In this document: positions 23,193 through 32,191 of the stretch, in pieces
How the letters are laid out: each line of letters opens with the position of its first letter
How positions within the stretch are numbered: position 1 is the first letter of the stretch
Source of the DNA: Asaia bogorensis
Lineage (GTDB): Bacteria > Pseudomonadota > Alphaproteobacteria > Acetobacterales > Acetobacteraceae
Reading direction: 5' to 3'
Length of the DNA: 32,191 bases
Assembly (NCBI GenBank): GCA_945873195.1
Contig: CAMCDA010000030.1
Location: 1-32,191 of the forward strand
Notes under the pieces: generated by a model
Told to the model about the DNA's origin: nothing
Databases searched by the model: none
Seen by the model: the letters and a program-made list of their open reading frames with translations, nothing else
Program-made: the position numbers and the translations under genes

Positions 23193-24342
23193 CGCCCCGC
23201 CACCCGAGCCGACCCCGTCCCCACCGCCCTCGACCCCACCGGTTGGCGAACCGGCCCTCGCATCCGTTCGGCCGACCCGGGCGCAGCGATTCGGCCTGGG
23301 GATCGGCCTGCTGGTAGTGCTGTGGCTGGCGCTTGAGCTGTTTGCCTCGATCCTTGCCCCGTTCGTCGCCGCCGCGGTGATCGCCTATGCGCTGGACCCG
23401 CCCACCACGCGGCTCGCCCGCATGGGGCTGCCCCGCGGCGTTGGCGCGCTGGTCATGATCCTGGCGCTGCTGCTGGGCGTGCTGATGTTCGCCCTGTTGC
23501 TGTATCCGCTGCTGATCGCGCAGGTCGGGCTGCTGGTGTTCCGGATTCCGCAATACGCGACCCTCGTGCAGGGCTGGGCCACCGGCGTACTGACCGATTT
23601 GCAGGAGCATTTCGGCTCCGACGTGGTCAATGACCGGATCCGGGAACTGATCGCCGGCCAGGCCGCCGCCATGCTGCGGGTCCTGCTGTCCACCGTCACC
23701 GGCATGATCGGCAGCGGGTTCGCGCTGTTCAACCTCCTGAGCCTCGCGGTCGTCACGCCGGTCGTGGGCTTCTATCTGCTGCGCGACTGGCAGGTGGTGA
23801 TCGAGCGGGTCGATTCCTGGCTGCCGCTGCGCTACCGCAGCGTCATCCGCGCGCAGGCGAGCGAGGTCGATCGCATCCTGTCCGCCTGGGTGCGCGGGCA
23901 GGCAATGTGCTGCATGATCCTGGCGCTGCTCTATGCGTTCGGGCTGACGATGGTGGGGCTCGACCTGGGGCTGGTGGTGGGTCTGTCGGCGGGCATCCTG
24001 TCGTTCATCCCGTATGTCGGCTCGATCTCTGGCGCGCTGACCTCGATCGGGCTGGCGCTGGCGCAGTTCCCCGATTGGCGCGGCGTGACCATGGTCGGCG
24101 GCGTGCTGGTGATCGGCCACATCCTGGAAGGCTACTTACTGTATCCACGCTTCCTGGGGGATCGGGTGGAACTGCCGGCGGTGTGGGTGATCTTCGCGCT
24201 GTTCGCCGGCGCGGCCGCGTTCGGGTTCCTGGGCGTCATGCTGGCGGTGCCGGTGGCGGCGACAATCGGCGTGCTGTGCCGGTTCTGGCTGCGGCGCTAT
24301 CTGACCAGCCCGCTCTATCTCGATCCGCCGGCTCGGCCATGA
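23167..24342 (+). CDS. AI-2E family transporter (PerM/YdiK-like permease)
   Basis: A 391-residue polytopic membrane protein of the AI-2E exporter family (formerly UPF0118). After a proline-rich N-terminus (residues 8-27), helices follow from FGLGIGLLVVLWLALELFASILAPFVAAAVIAYALDP. The family-typical C-terminal part is RVDSWLPLRYRSVIRAQASEVDRILSAWVRGQAMCCMILALLYAFGLTMVGLDLGLVVGLSAGILSFIPYVGSI, then GHILEGYLLYPRFLGDRVELPAVWVIFALFAGAAAFGFLG. GGAG lies 6 nt before ATG 23167; GTG 23185, just inside the upstream stop, is an alternative. Its stop overlaps the hda start (ATGA). Members move small molecules or ions; the substrate here is unknown. Confidence 0.9.
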   Translation: MCGRPRVPSAPPPEPTPSPPPSTPPVGEPALASVRPTRAQRFGLGIGLLVVLWLALELFASILAPFVAAAVIAYALDPPTTRLARMGLPRGVGALVMILALLLGVLMFALLLYPLLIAQVGLLVFRIPQYATLVQGWATGVLTDLQEHFGSDVVNDRIRELIAGQAAAMLRVLLSTVTGMIGSGFALFNLLSLAVVTPVVGFYLLRDWQVVIERVDSWLPLRYRSVIRAQASEVDRILSAWVRGQAMCCMILALLYAFGLTMVGLDLGLVVGLSAGILSFIPYVGSISGALTSIGLALAQFPDWRGVTMVGGVLVIGHILEGYLLYPRFLGDRVELPAVWVIFALFAGAAAFGFLGVMLAVPVAATIGVLCRFWLRRYLTSPLYLDPPARP

Positions 24343-25100
24343 TGCGGCAGCTTCCCTTGCCGTTTCCGCACCGGGCGCAATACGCGCCCGACTCCTTCCT
24401 GCCGGCGCTCTCAAATCAGGAGGCGCTGACCTGGCTGGACCGCGTCGCCGACTGGCCGGACCAGCGGCTGGCGCTGTGGGGGGAAGCCGGCGGCGGCAAG
24501 ACCCATCTGCTGCATATCTTCGCCCAGCGGCGGGGCGCGACCCTGCTGTCCGGCCGCGACCTGGTGGGCATCCCGCCGCCGCCGAACCCCGCGGGGATGG
24601 CGGTGGACCAGGCCGACGCGCCGGCCGAGGAATCGGCCCTGCTGCATCTGCTGAATGCCTGCCGGGAGGCCGCGGTCCCGATCCTGCTCGCCGCTTCCGA
24701 ACCGCCCGCGCGCTGGCCGGTGCGCCTGCCCGATCTGGCCAGCCGCCTGCGCGCCATCGTCGCGGTGGAAATCCGCCGCCCCGACGACGCCCTGCTGCGC
24801 GACCTGCTCACCCGCCTACTGGAGGACCGGCAGCTCATGGTTTCGCCGGGGCTGCGGGACTGGCTGCTGCTGCGCCTGCCGCGCTCTCCGGCGGCATTGC
24901 AAGAGGCCGTGTCCCGGCTGGACGCGGCGGCGCTGGCGGCCGGCGGCGGCATCACCCGTCCCCTCGCCGCCGAGGTGCTATGCCTGCAAGGGCGGCTACC
25001 CGGCTTCCCGCCGGATGATCATGACGTTTCCGAGACACCCAGCGAACCCGGCCTGGGCGGTGACGATTTTCGGGTAAGGTTCACCCAGCAGGGGTCATGA
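24339..25100 (+). CDS. hdaA: HdaA-like regulatory inactivator of DnaA
   Basis: A 253-residue DnaA-related AAA+ protein without the DnaA DNA-binding domain. The N-terminal clamp-binding peptide QLPLPF (4-9) matches the Hda type, followed by [19 protein letters not shown]. Walker A is GEAGGGKT (48-55). The Walker B region reads AVDQAD (88-93), where VDD is more usual. [35 protein letters not shown] is the sensor/arginine-finger region. Hda with the sliding clamp stimulates ATP hydrolysis by DnaA after initiation. It is coupled by ATGA overlaps both to the permease and to ppk. The longer frame from 23907 is shadow of the permease. Confidence 0.88.
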   Translation: MMRQLPLPFPHRAQYAPDSFLPALSNQEALTWLDRVADWPDQRLALWGEAGGGKTHLLHIFAQRRGATLLSGRDLVGIPPPPNPAGMAVDQADAPAEESALLHLLNACREAAVPILLAASEPPARWPVRLPDLASRLRAIVAVEIRRPDDALLRDLLTRLLEDRQLMVSPGLRDWLLLRLPRSPAALQEAVSRLDAAALAAGGGITRPLAAEVLCLQGRLPGFPPDDHDVSETPSEPGLGGDDFRVRFTQQGS

Positions 25101-27352
25101 TGCCAAAGGGCACGATACCAGAGGGCCGGATGCCGCAGACCGCCGAACCAATCGATCTCTCGCCGCCGCCCGAGGCCGAACCGGGCTTCGAGACGCTTCC
25201 CCCCGCCATTCGCGCGGCGGGGTCGGCGCGCTTCATCAACCGCGAGCTGTCCTGGCTGGCGTTCAACCATCGCGTCGTGGAGGAAGCGGACAATCCCCGC
25301 CACCCGCTGCTGGAACGCGCGCGGTTCCTGTCGATCAGCGCGTCGAACCTGGATGAGTTCCATTCGGTCCGCGTCGCCGGCCTGATCGGGCAGGCCAAGG
25401 CGGGCGTGACCCGCCCCTCGGCCGATGGACGCTCTCCGGCGCAACAATTGATCGAAATCCGACAGCAGACCGACCGGCTGCTGGCCGACCAGCAACGCAT
25501 CTGGCGCGATCTGTGCGGGCTGCTGCGCAAGGCGGGCATCGCCGTCTGCACGCCCGACGCGCTGACCCCGGCCGACCGAATCTGGCTGGAAGCCTGGTTC
25601 ATGGAGCAGGTGTTCCCGGTCCTGACCCCGCTCGCCATCGATCCCGCGCATCCGTTCCCGTTCATCCCGAACATGGGCCTGGTGATGGCCCTGCTGCTGA
25701 CCCGCGTGGCGGATGGCCAGGCCATGCGCGCTTTGCTGCCGCTGCCGAGCCAGGTGGAGCGGTTTATTCGCCTGCCCACTGATGACAGCGGCGGCCCGAT
25801 CCGCTTCGTCGCGCTGGAAGACCTGGTGATCATGTTCCTCCAGCGCGTCTACCCGGGGTTCGAGCGCGCCGGCCACGGCCTGTTCCGCCTGATCCGCGAC
25901 ACCGATGTCGAGTTCGAGGAAGAAGCCGAGGACCTGGTCCGCTCCTACGAAACCGCCCTGAAGCGGCGGCGGCGCGGCGTCGTGATCCATCTGGAAATCG
26001 ACTCGCGCATGCCCGAGGAACTGCATGAGCTGGTCGCGCGCGAGCTGAACGCGGCCCCCGACGAAATCCACTCCCAGCCAGGGTTCATGGGCGTGGTCGA
26101 TGTCCGCAAGCTGATTGTCGATGACCGGCCGGACCTGCTGTTCCCGCCCTTCACCCCGCGCTTCCCCGAGCGCATCCGCGACTTCGGCGGTGATTGCTTC
26201 GCCGCGATCCGGGCAAAGGACATCATCGTTCACCATCCCTACGAAAGCTTCGACGTCGTCGTGCAGTTCCTGCGCCAGGCCGCGCAGGACCCGTCGGTGG
26301 TGGCGGTAAAGCAGACGCTGTACCGGACCAGCCAGGACAGCCCGATCGTCAAGGCGCTGATCGAGGCGGCCGAGGCCGGCAAGTTCGTCGTCGCCATGGT
26401 CGAACTGCGCGCCCGCTTCGATGAGGAAGCGAACATCCGCCTCGCCCGCACAATGGAAGCCGCCGGCGTTCAGGTCGTCTATGGGTTCACCGAGCTGAAA
26501 ACCCACGCGAAAATATCGCTGGTGGTCCGGCGGGAAGCCGGGATGCTGCGGTCCTATGCCCATTTCGGAACCGGCAATTATCACCCGATCACCGCGCGCA
26601 TCTACACGGACCTGAGCTTCTTCACCACCGACCCAGCGCTGACCCGCGATGCCGCCCGCCTGTTCAACTTCATGACCGGCTACGCCCGCCCCGAAAGCAT
26701 GGAGCAGCTCGGCTTCAGCCCGATTTCCACCCGCGATATCCTGCTGGAACTGATCGAGCGGGAAATCGCCCTCGCACAATCTGGTCGGCCTGCCCACATC
26801 TGGCTCAAGATGAACAGCCTGGTCGATACCCGCCTGATCGACGCGCTCTACGCGGCCTCCATCTCCGGCGTGAAGATCATCGCCGTGGTGCGCGGCATCT
26901 GCTGCCTGCTGCCGGGCGTGCCGGGCCTGTCCGAGAATATCCGCGTGCGATCCATCGTCGGACGGTTCCTGGAACACGGCCGCGTCTACGCCTTTGGCAA
27001 CGGGCATGCCCTGCCCAGCCGCCACGCGCTGGTGTATATCAGTTCGGCTGATTGGATGGAGCGTAACATGGATTGGCGGGTCGAAAGCTTGGTCCCGATC
27101 CATAATCCCACCGTGCACGCGCAGGTCCTGGACCAGATCATGGCCACCAACATCCGCGACACGCTCCAATCCTGGGAGCTTCGTCCCGATGGGACCTGGA
27201 AGCGCGTGGCCGCGGGCCGCCGCCCGGTCTCGGCCCATGATTATTTCATGACCAACCCGTCCTTGTCCGGCCGAGGCTCCGCCTTGCACAGACCGACCCT
27301 CGCATCACCTCTGCCGACCCGAAGCCGCCAGGATCGCGTCAACCAGGATTGA
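25097..27352 (+). CDS. ppk1: Polyphosphate kinase 1
   Basis: Reversibly makes polyphosphate from ATP. The 751-residue protein has the four PPK1 domains. [19 protein letters not shown] begins the N domain, and [13 protein letters not shown] follows. [43 protein letters not shown] is the C1 core. The phosphohistidine lies in [17 protein letters not shown]. The C2 domain shows [45 protein letters not shown] and [14 protein letters not shown]. The start ATG 25097 overlaps the hda stop by 4 nt, and ppx follows 3 nt after the stop. Translation of hda, ppk and ppx is probably coupled. Confidence 0.97.
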   Translation: MMPKGTIPEGRMPQTAEPIDLSPPPEAEPGFETLPPAIRAAGSARFINRELSWLAFNHRVVEEADNPRHPLLERARFLSISASNLDEFHSVRVAGLIGQAKAGVTRPSADGRSPAQQLIEIRQQTDRLLADQQRIWRDLCGLLRKAGIAVCTPDALTPADRIWLEAWFMEQVFPVLTPLAIDPAHPFPFIPNMGLVMALLLTRVADGQAMRALLPLPSQVERFIRLPTDDSGGPIRFVALEDLVIMFLQRVYPGFERAGHGLFRLIRDTDVEFEEEAEDLVRSYETALKRRRRGVVIHLEIDSRMPEELHELVARELNAAPDEIHSQPGFMGVVDVRKLIVDDRPDLLFPPFTPRFPERIRDFGGDCFAAIRAKDIIVHHPYESFDVVVQFLRQAAQDPSVVAVKQTLYRTSQDSPIVKALIEAAEAGKFVVAMVELRARFDEEANIRLARTMEAAGVQVVYGFTELKTHAKISLVVRREAGMLRSYAHFGTGNYHPITARIYTDLSFFTTDPALTRDAARLFNFMTGYARPESMEQLGFSPISTRDILLELIEREIALAQSGRPAHIWLKMNSLVDTRLIDALYAASISGVKIIAVVRGICCLLPGVPGLSENIRVRSIVGRFLEHGRVYAFGNGHALPSRHALVYISSADWMERNMDWRVESLVPIHNPTVHAQVLDQIMATNIRDTLQSWELRPDGTWKRVAAGRRPVSAHDYFMTNPSLSGRGSALHRPTLASPLPTRSRQDRVNQD

Positions 27353-27355
27353 TCA

Positions 27356-28864
27356 ATGCCGTTTTCCCCGCCTGCCGAACTGCCGCGTTGCGGCGTGGTC
27401 GACCTTGGGTCCAACTCCGTGCGTTTGGTTGTCTATGAAGGGGTGTCCCGCAACCCGACCGCGATCTTCAACGAAAAGGCGGTGCTGCGGCTGGGCCAGG
27501 GGTTGCAGGAAACCGGCAACCTGAATGAGGACGGCGTCGGCCAGGCCCTGCGCGTCATGCACCGCTACCACGCCGTCGCCCGCGCAATGCGCGCCGACCC
27601 GTTCGAGGTGCTGGCCACCGCCGCCGTGCGCGATGCCCGCAACGGCCCGGACTTCGTGGCCAATCTGCGCGGCCTGATGCCAGGCGTGCCGATCCGTGTG
27701 CTGACCGGGATCGAGGAGGCCGAGATGTCGGCCGAGGGCGTATTGTGCGGCATCCCCGACGCGGACGGCATTCTCGCCGATATCGGCGGCGGGTCCCTGG
27801 AACTCGTGCGGATCGGCCCGGGCGTGCGCGGCCAGTCGCATACCGCGCGCCTGGGGGTCATCCGGCTGTCCGAACGCTCCGGCCGTGACCTGAACCGCGC
27901 GCGGGAGATCACCGAGGCCGACCTGCGGCAGGTCCCGTGGCTGGGGGAGGCCCCGGAGCGCGATCTGTATCTGGTGGGCGGCGCCTGGCGCGCGCTGGCC
28001 CGCATGCACATCCTGCGGCGATCGCATTTGCTGCAGATCGTCCACCACTACACGATCGACGGCGACGACGCGCGCCGGTTTGTCGAGGATATCCTGAGCG
28101 CGACACGACGCGAGCTGGAGAAGATGCTGGGCGCGCCGCGCCGGCGGATCGACGACCTGCCCTATGCCGCGGTGGTGCTGCGGCGGCTTCTGCGCGTGAC
28201 CGGCGCGCGCCGGGTAGTGTTCAGCGCGAGCGGCCTGCGCGAGGGCTGGTTCATGCGCCTGATGCCACCCGAGATCCGTGCCCAGGATCCGCTGATGGCC
28301 GCCGCGCACGAACTGGCGGAACGGCACGGCCGCGATCCGTCACTGCCGCCCGCGCTGATGGAGTGGACAGATTCGCTGTTCGCGCGGGACACGGCCGCGG
28401 AACGCCGGCTGCGGGAGGCTGTGTGCTGGATGTCCGATATCGGCAGCCACGACCATCCCGAGTTCCGCGCCGAACAGGCGTTCTTTCGCATCCTGCGCCA
28501 GCCTGGCCTTGGTCTCGATCACCCGACACGGGCGTTCCTCGCGCTGGCGGTGGCGTCGCGGTACGAGGCCGACGCCGATGCGCCGTTCTCCCGGGCGGCG
28601 CGGACGTTGCTCAGCCCCGCCGCGGCGGCACGGGCCGAGGCGTTGGGCGGCGCGCTGCGGCTGGCCTACACGCTGTCCGCCGGCACGCCCGATATCCTGG
28701 CCGGCACGGCGCTGCGCATCCAGGGCGTTCGGCTGGTGCTGGCCTTGCACGAGGACAGCGGCGTGTTCTCCGGCGAGGCGGTGGTGCGGCGGCTGGAACG
28801 GCTGGCTCGGCTGCTGAACCTGGAGGCGGCGACCGAGGCCGGGATGCGGCACGCAGCGGAGTAG
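27356..28864 (+). CDS. ppx: Exopolyphosphatase (Ppx/GppA family)
   Basis: Hydrolyses terminal phosphates from polyphosphate, or pppGpp in GppA-type members. The 502 residues show the ASKHA fold: phosphate-1 loop VVDLGSNSVRLVVYEG, VLATAAVRDARNGPDFV, GIEEAEMSAEGVLCG and the phosphate-2 loop LADIGGGSLELVRIG, then LGVIRLSERSGRD and VGGAWRALARMHI. The C-terminal HD-like helical domain contains WMSDIGSHDHPEFRAEQAFF. It follows ppk by 3 nt, the usual pairing of polyphosphate synthesis and breakdown. It is the last gene of the + strand run; a 348-base spacer follows. Confidence 0.95.
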   Translation: MPFSPPAELPRCGVVDLGSNSVRLVVYEGVSRNPTAIFNEKAVLRLGQGLQETGNLNEDGVGQALRVMHRYHAVARAMRADPFEVLATAAVRDARNGPDFVANLRGLMPGVPIRVLTGIEEAEMSAEGVLCGIPDADGILADIGGGSLELVRIGPGVRGQSHTARLGVIRLSERSGRDLNRAREITEADLRQVPWLGEAPERDLYLVGGAWRALARMHILRRSHLLQIVHHYTIDGDDARRFVEDILSATRRELEKMLGAPRRRIDDLPYAAVVLRRLLRVTGARRVVFSASGLREGWFMRLMPPEIRAQDPLMAAAHELAERHGRDPSLPPALMEWTDSLFARDTAAERRLREAVCWMSDIGSHDHPEFRAEQAFFRILRQPGLGLDHPTRAFLALAVASRYEADADAPFSRAARTLLSPAAAARAEALGGALRLAYTLSAGTPDILAGTALRIQGVRLVLALHEDSGVFSGEAVVRRLERLARLLNLEAATEAGMRHAAE

Positions 28865-29212
28865 AGCCGAGCGTGATGGTGGGCCGGATGGGGAATTGTT
28901 GAAGCTCGGCGGTTGCTGGCCGGTTCCGCGAAACCTCACCTTTCGAGATCTATCGAGGACTATCGACCCCCTGGGGCGCTGGTGAACGCTTCACCGTGGC
29001 TCGAAGCGACCCTTGGAGCGCCCAGGATTTGAAGACGTATCAAACACCGTAAGCATTTGTCGCACTACATTTTTAGGAACGCTCTTTTACCGTCAGCTTG
29101 GGCGAGCGCCCTGCGGACCCGCGCCCGACCCGTTGGGCTGCCGTTTCCTTGTTCAGCGCTTTTCCGAACAAGGGCGGGCGGGTCATTTCACCTCTTCGAA
29201 GTCATCCAGCAC
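28865..29212. other. 348-base spacer with RNA-like folds and AT-rich patches
   Basis: No convincing gene. GCCGAGC (28866-28872) can pair with GCTCGGC (28904-28910) just after ppx. A compact three-way fold is possible at 28973-29025: GGGCGCT (28974-28980) pairs with AGCGCCC (29017-29023), enclosing GGTGAA-CGC-TTCACC (28981-28995) and a short TCG-AAG-CGA hairpin. A perfect CCTTGTTC/GAACAAGG stem with an 11-nt loop is at 29147-29173. GC content visibly falls around 29030-29100. Confidence 0.4.
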
Positions 29213-30628
29213 TCAAGAGCGATTGAAGAAGGGTTCTGTCGGGCCGTACAGCCTGAAGTACGAGAACCATGACTTGCCGGGCACGGATTGCACCCAGTTG
29301 CTTTCCATGCCGTTGGGCGCCTTCGGACCCACAAAGAGATCGACCGACCCGTCGGGGTTCTTCTTGAGATCCATGCGCGAGGAGCGGTCGGCCTGTTGCG
29401 TCCGATTGTCGATCAGCGCGCGCGTGTCGGTGTCATAGACCGTCATCGACCAGAAATTCGCCACCGGTGCATCCTTCTCGACCCGCAACCGGTACGTCTT
29501 GCTGCCATCCAGCCAGTTGCCTGCCTTATCCTTGTAGGTACCGAGATAGATCTGGCCCACACCCGGCGTGGTCGTCACCATGCCCGCCGAGGTCGTCGTG
29601 GCCTCGTAGAACCAGGCCGCGCGTTCGTCGAGTTGGTCGTAGTTCATGGTGCGCTGGCTAGGGTCGAGCGCCAGCGCGAACTCCCAGCGCCGACCATTGA
29701 CATAGTGTGCGGCCGGAAACTGCTTTTCGAAGTCATTGGCCTTCGCCATGGCTTCGCCAACGACGGCGCCTTCCGTCAGCAGCTTCTCCTGGCGTTCATC
29801 GGGCTTGAAGGGCTTGCCCTTCTCAATGCCCAGCGGCTTGAGCATCGCCATGAAGAACCGGTCCCGTTCCTGCACGGGCTCGCGGTTGATGATGTCCGAA
29901 AGGCTCTGCCAATAGGCGAGGCCCCGCGGCTGCGTCTGCGACCACGACTTACCCTTGACGTCGACGAACCGGACTTTGGGGGGATTGTCCTTGCGGGCCA
30001 GTGGATAGATCTTCAAGGCATCGAGCAGGGCCTGCACCTTGGCGGGATCGCGCTCCAGCGCACGAAAGCCCCAGAAGACATTCGTGGTGGACGGGTTGAC
30101 GACGTAGTAGCCCTCGGTGTTGTCGACCTTCTGGCCCGGACCGACCAGCAGGTACTTTCCGCCCTTGCCCTTGTCGGGTCCGGTCTGGCCCATGTCGACG
30201 ATGGGCCGCTGCCACATGTCGTTGACGAAACCGGCGACGGAACCTGCCGGCATGTCGATGACAACCGGCCCCGTCTCGGCAAGATTGAAGAAGCTGATGA
30301 CATAGGGCGTCGTTGCATTGGCCGTCAGGATGCCGCGCTTGCTTACGAAGTCGTCGTAGATGATGACGTCGCCCGACTTGGCGCCGAAGATTTCCTCATC
30401 CGCCTTCTGCCAGTTGGCCATGCCGACGATCGGCAACGCCCAGAGGTACGCCTGCGTGGCGCGCTGGAAGTCGCGTTCGTCATAGAGCTTGGCGATCGTG
30501 GCGTCGCTCGGATAGCTGCCCTGGAATTCGAGCTTGCCAACCCGGGTCGAGACCGTCTCCGCGCGAACGACGGAAACAAGCGCAACGCTAACGGCGAGCG
30601 CTGCTGGAATGACCCGCAGTGATTTCAT
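29213..30628 (-). CDS. Exported DUF1254/DUF1214 protein
   Basis: A 471-residue predicted periplasmic protein. The signal peptide MKSLRVIPAALAVSVALVSVVRA is followed by the DUF1254 region (QRATQAYLWALPIVGMANWQKADEEIFGAKSGDVIIYDDFVSKRGILTANATTPYVISFFNL, with VVIDMPAGSVAGFVNDMWQRPI). The DUF1214 end is LRVEKDAPVANFWSMTVYDTDTRALIDN...NPDGSVDLFVGPKAPNGMESNWVQSVPGKSWFSYFRLYGPTEPFF. The start is ATG 30628, with AGGAGG at 6-nt spacing; ATG 30634 touches that AGGAGG directly. The biochemical role of this widespread family is not settled. It lies 28 nt behind a second member on the same strand. GC looks lower than in the housekeeping genes. Confidence 0.9.
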   Translation of the reverse strand: MKSLRVIPAALAVSVALVSVVRAETVSTRVGKLEFQGSYPSDATIAKLYDERDFQRATQAYLWALPIVGMANWQKADEEIFGAKSGDVIIYDDFVSKRGILTANATTPYVISFFNLAETGPVVIDMPAGSVAGFVNDMWQRPIVDMGQTGPDKGKGGKYLLVGPGQKVDNTEGYYVVNPSTTNVFWGFRALERDPAKVQALLDALKIYPLARKDNPPKVRFVDVKGKSWSQTQPRGLAYWQSLSDIINREPVQERDRFFMAMLKPLGIEKGKPFKPDERQEKLLTEGAVVGEAMAKANDFEKQFPAAHYVNGRRWEFALALDPSQRTMNYDQLDERAAWFYEATTTSAGMVTTTPGVGQIYLGTYKDKAGNWLDGSKTYRLRVEKDAPVANFWSMTVYDTDTRALIDNRTQQADRSSRMDLKKNPDGSVDLFVGPKAPNGMESNWVQSVPGKSWFSYFRLYGPTEPFFNRS

Positions 30629-30656
30629 CAGCATCCTCCTCATTGGGCGGTCATGG

Positions 30657-32039
30657 CTACCTGGCAACAGACGGCTCCGGCGCCTGCCACTCGCCGGCCG
30701 CGAGCTTCCCTTCCGGCCCATACATCCTGAGCACCATGAAAAATGGCCCCTGCTTCGGCGTCGGAAGCCAGTTGGACTCCTTGTCGCCCCCGGGGGGCGT
30801 CGACTGAAGGTAGATGTCGACCGAGCCGTCGGCGTTGGTCTTGAGTCCCTGAGTCCGGCTGCCGATCGCATAGCGCTGGATCGGGTTGTCGACCAGCAGC
30901 CTGTCCGGCAGGCTGTACATGGTCATGGACCAGAAGAACTTCACCGGCGGCACCTGGTCCTTCGAGAATCGCAGCACGTAGCGATTGCTGCCGTCGAGCG
31001 GCTGCTTGTTCGCGTCCACGCTGTAGGCTGTGTAGTAGGCCTCCTCTTTCGAGTTTCCGTAGATGCCGATCGCCGCGCCGACAGCCCGTCGCATGACGTA
31101 GTCCTGGCCGAGGAACGCACGGGTGCCGAAGAGGTCGACCGAACTGGTCGTCTTGGCGAGTTCGGCCTGAAGCTTGGCCGCCCCCTCCTTGATGCCGGCC
31201 TCGATCGCGGCGCGGGTCGACGGATCCACCACGGTCGGATCGAAGGCGCGCCCCGGGCCGATGCCGATCTCGGCAAAGCGCTCCATGGTGGCCTTCTCAC
31301 TGTCGACCACCGGGGAAAAGCGAAGCAGGAAGTTCAGGTACTCGATGAAGCCGATGGAGTTGGCGCGTGCCTCGTCCCACGCCGGAAACAGGTAGCCTGG
31401 TGCAGGTTGCGGTGGCTTTCCGCCCGTGAACTCGCTCAGCGGCCGGATGCGATACTGCCGCTGGGTGGCCACTAGGCCGTCACGATCCGCCGGCCCGGAC
31501 CAACTCGTCCGCGTCAGCGTGCCGATGATCTCGGTCTCGGCGCGCAACACCTTCGTGATGCCGTCCGGTGTCTCGCCCTTCCAGTTCGGACCGACGAAGA
31601 GATAGTGACCCGCGGCGGTACCGGTCGACCGTGAGCCGATGTAGGCGAAGTTGTGCGTGTAGAGGTCGAACCACTGCTGGACGTAGTAGCGGTCTGGCGA
31701 CGCCGGAACGGACACCACCATCGGCTCGGTCCGCAGGTCGAGCCAGGCCCAGGAGTACGGCGTGTCGTTGCTCGGCGTGACGATATCCTTGTCAGCCGGC
31801 GTGAAACCGCGCGAGTAGTGACGGAAGCGGTTGAAACCACCGCCATAGCCGGGGAACGCAGGGTCGGCCGCCTGTTGAAACAGCGTTTTGTAGTTGTAGA
31901 GCATCGGATAGGCATACAGATACGCCTCGGTCGCGATCTTCTTCGCCTCGTCGGCGGATACCGTCTGCGCTTGTACGGGACTGCCAACCGAAACCGCCAG
32001 CATGGCGGCCGAGGCCAGGACGGCAAGATAAGCGAACAC
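30657..32039 (-). CDS. Exported DUF1254/DUF1214 protein, second tandem copy
   Basis: About 460 residues. The hydrophobic export signal FAYLAVLASAAMLAVSVGSPVQAQ precedes the DUF1254 start VSADEAKKIATEAYLYAYPMLYNYKTLFQQ. The domain core is DIVTPSNDTPYSWAWLDLRTEPMVVSVPASPDRYYVQQWFDLYTHNFAYIGSRSTG. The DUF1214 end has NRYVLRFSKDQVPPVKFFWSMTMYSLPDRLLVDNPI...NADGSVDIYLQSTPPGGDKESNWLPTPKQGPFFMVLRMYGPE. The start is uncertain: GTG 32039 with GGGAG 9 nt upstream is proposed, although it loses the charged residues R-K just before the signal. The frame is open to ATG 32171. It diverges strongly in sequence from its neighbour, so the pair is not a recent duplication. Confidence 0.85.
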   Translation of the reverse strand: MFAYLAVLASAAMLAVSVGSPVQAQTVSADEAKKIATEAYLYAYPMLYNYKTLFQQAADPAFPGYGGGFNRFRHYSRGFTPADKDIVTPSNDTPYSWAWLDLRTEPMVVSVPASPDRYYVQQWFDLYTHNFAYIGSRSTGTAAGHYLFVGPNWKGETPDGITKVLRAETEIIGTLTRTSWSGPADRDGLVATQRQYRIRPLSEFTGGKPPQPAPGYLFPAWDEARANSIGFIEYLNFLLRFSPVVDSEKATMERFAEIGIGPGRAFDPTVVDPSTRAAIEAGIKEGAAKLQAELAKTTSSVDLFGTRAFLGQDYVMRRAVGAAIGIYGNSKEEAYYTAYSVDANKQPLDGSNRYVLRFSKDQVPPVKFFWSMTMYSLPDRLLVDNPIQRYAIGSRTQGLKTNADGSVDIYLQSTPPGGDKESNWLPTPKQGPFFMVLRMYGPEGKLAAGEWQAPEPSVAR

Positions 32040-32191
32040 TTTCCGTAACTCCCAAGCCCCCCACCGTGAGCAAGAAAGGCGCTCGTGGAGGTACGGCGGG
32101 GCCAGCGTTATCCGGATAAAGCGAGGATGAGTGAAGCCGGCGTGGTCGAGAGGGCCGTGAGAAGATTCCAACCTTGTTTCCGGGCGGTGGA

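Noticed and set aside
25019-27289. 756-codon minus-strand frame opposite ppk
   Set aside because: Antisense of a firmly identified PPK1; histidine- and glutamine-rich shadow composition.
29147-29173. Perfect CCTTGTTC/GAACAAGG hairpin as a terminator for the DUF1254 operon
   Set aside because: It is placed correctly after the stop at 29213, but on the minus strand it is followed by AAACGG, with no T run.

Overview
The window is a GC-rich chromosomal segment from an alphaproteobacterium, most likely Rhodospirillales/Acetobacteraceae (Roseomonas-like). The evidence is the purMN / pgsA-like / AI-2E permease / hda / ppk / ppx neighbourhood, tRNA-Trp-secE-nusG, an aa3-type oxidase subunit IV, a CnoX-type thioredoxin, and a Bug (TctC) solute receptor. 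Gene density is high and many genes abut or overlap by 4 nt. I see no phage, transposase, CRISPR array or rRNA. The species call is inference from gene content, not from a search.

Layout. 1-549: xanthine phosphoribosyltransferase with a frameshifted 5' end. 546-1766 (-): fused nucleotidyltransferase/HAD phosphatase related to heptose-nucleotide enzymes. 1767-2095: spacer with nested inverted repeats. 2096-4012: Tat-exported PhoX-like phosphatase. 4047-4983: promoter, tRNA-Trp, secE and nusG; the usual rplK-rplA genes do not follow. 5032-8153 (-): six-gene unit cnoX, LON-domain protein, Trm112-like, DUF971, Smr and XRE regulator. 8384-9367: Bug receptor. 9397-9473: palindromic repeat that recurs at 17593. 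9548-11447: divergent marR/MFS pair with a strong operator candidate and a 45-codon membrane ORF. 11444-12247 (-): SDR oxidoreductase. 12616-17472 (-): five genes that look like a catabolic or amide/amine-processing cluster (flavin reductase-like, CnbZ-like, ThDP enzyme, sirtuin, NodB/PuuE-like deacetylase). 17783-19225: membrane protein with an 8-residue tandem repeat. 19232-20401 (-): second MFS transporter. 20484-22448 (-): purM-purN and aa3 oxidase subunit IV. 22629-28864 (+): CDP-alcohol phosphatidyltransferase, AI-2E permease, hda, ppk and ppx. 28865-29212: AT-richer spacer with RNA-like folds. 29213-32039 (-): two tandem exported DUF1254/DUF1214 proteins of lower GC.

How it fits together. 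Most of the segment is housekeeping: purine salvage and synthesis, secretion and transcription elongation, replication control by Hda, and polyphosphate synthesis and breakdown. Accessory functions interrupt it: the regulated MFS locus, the five-gene cluster and the DUF1254 pair. No complete new defence or mobile system is visible. The best leads are the palindromic MarR operator over its own start codon, the unassigned five-gene cluster, the Zn-ligand-poor fused heptose enzyme, the 24-bp duplication at the purM/purN junction, the in-frame 24-bp repeats, the dispersed palindromes, and possible structured RNAs at 1876-1982 and 28973-29025.
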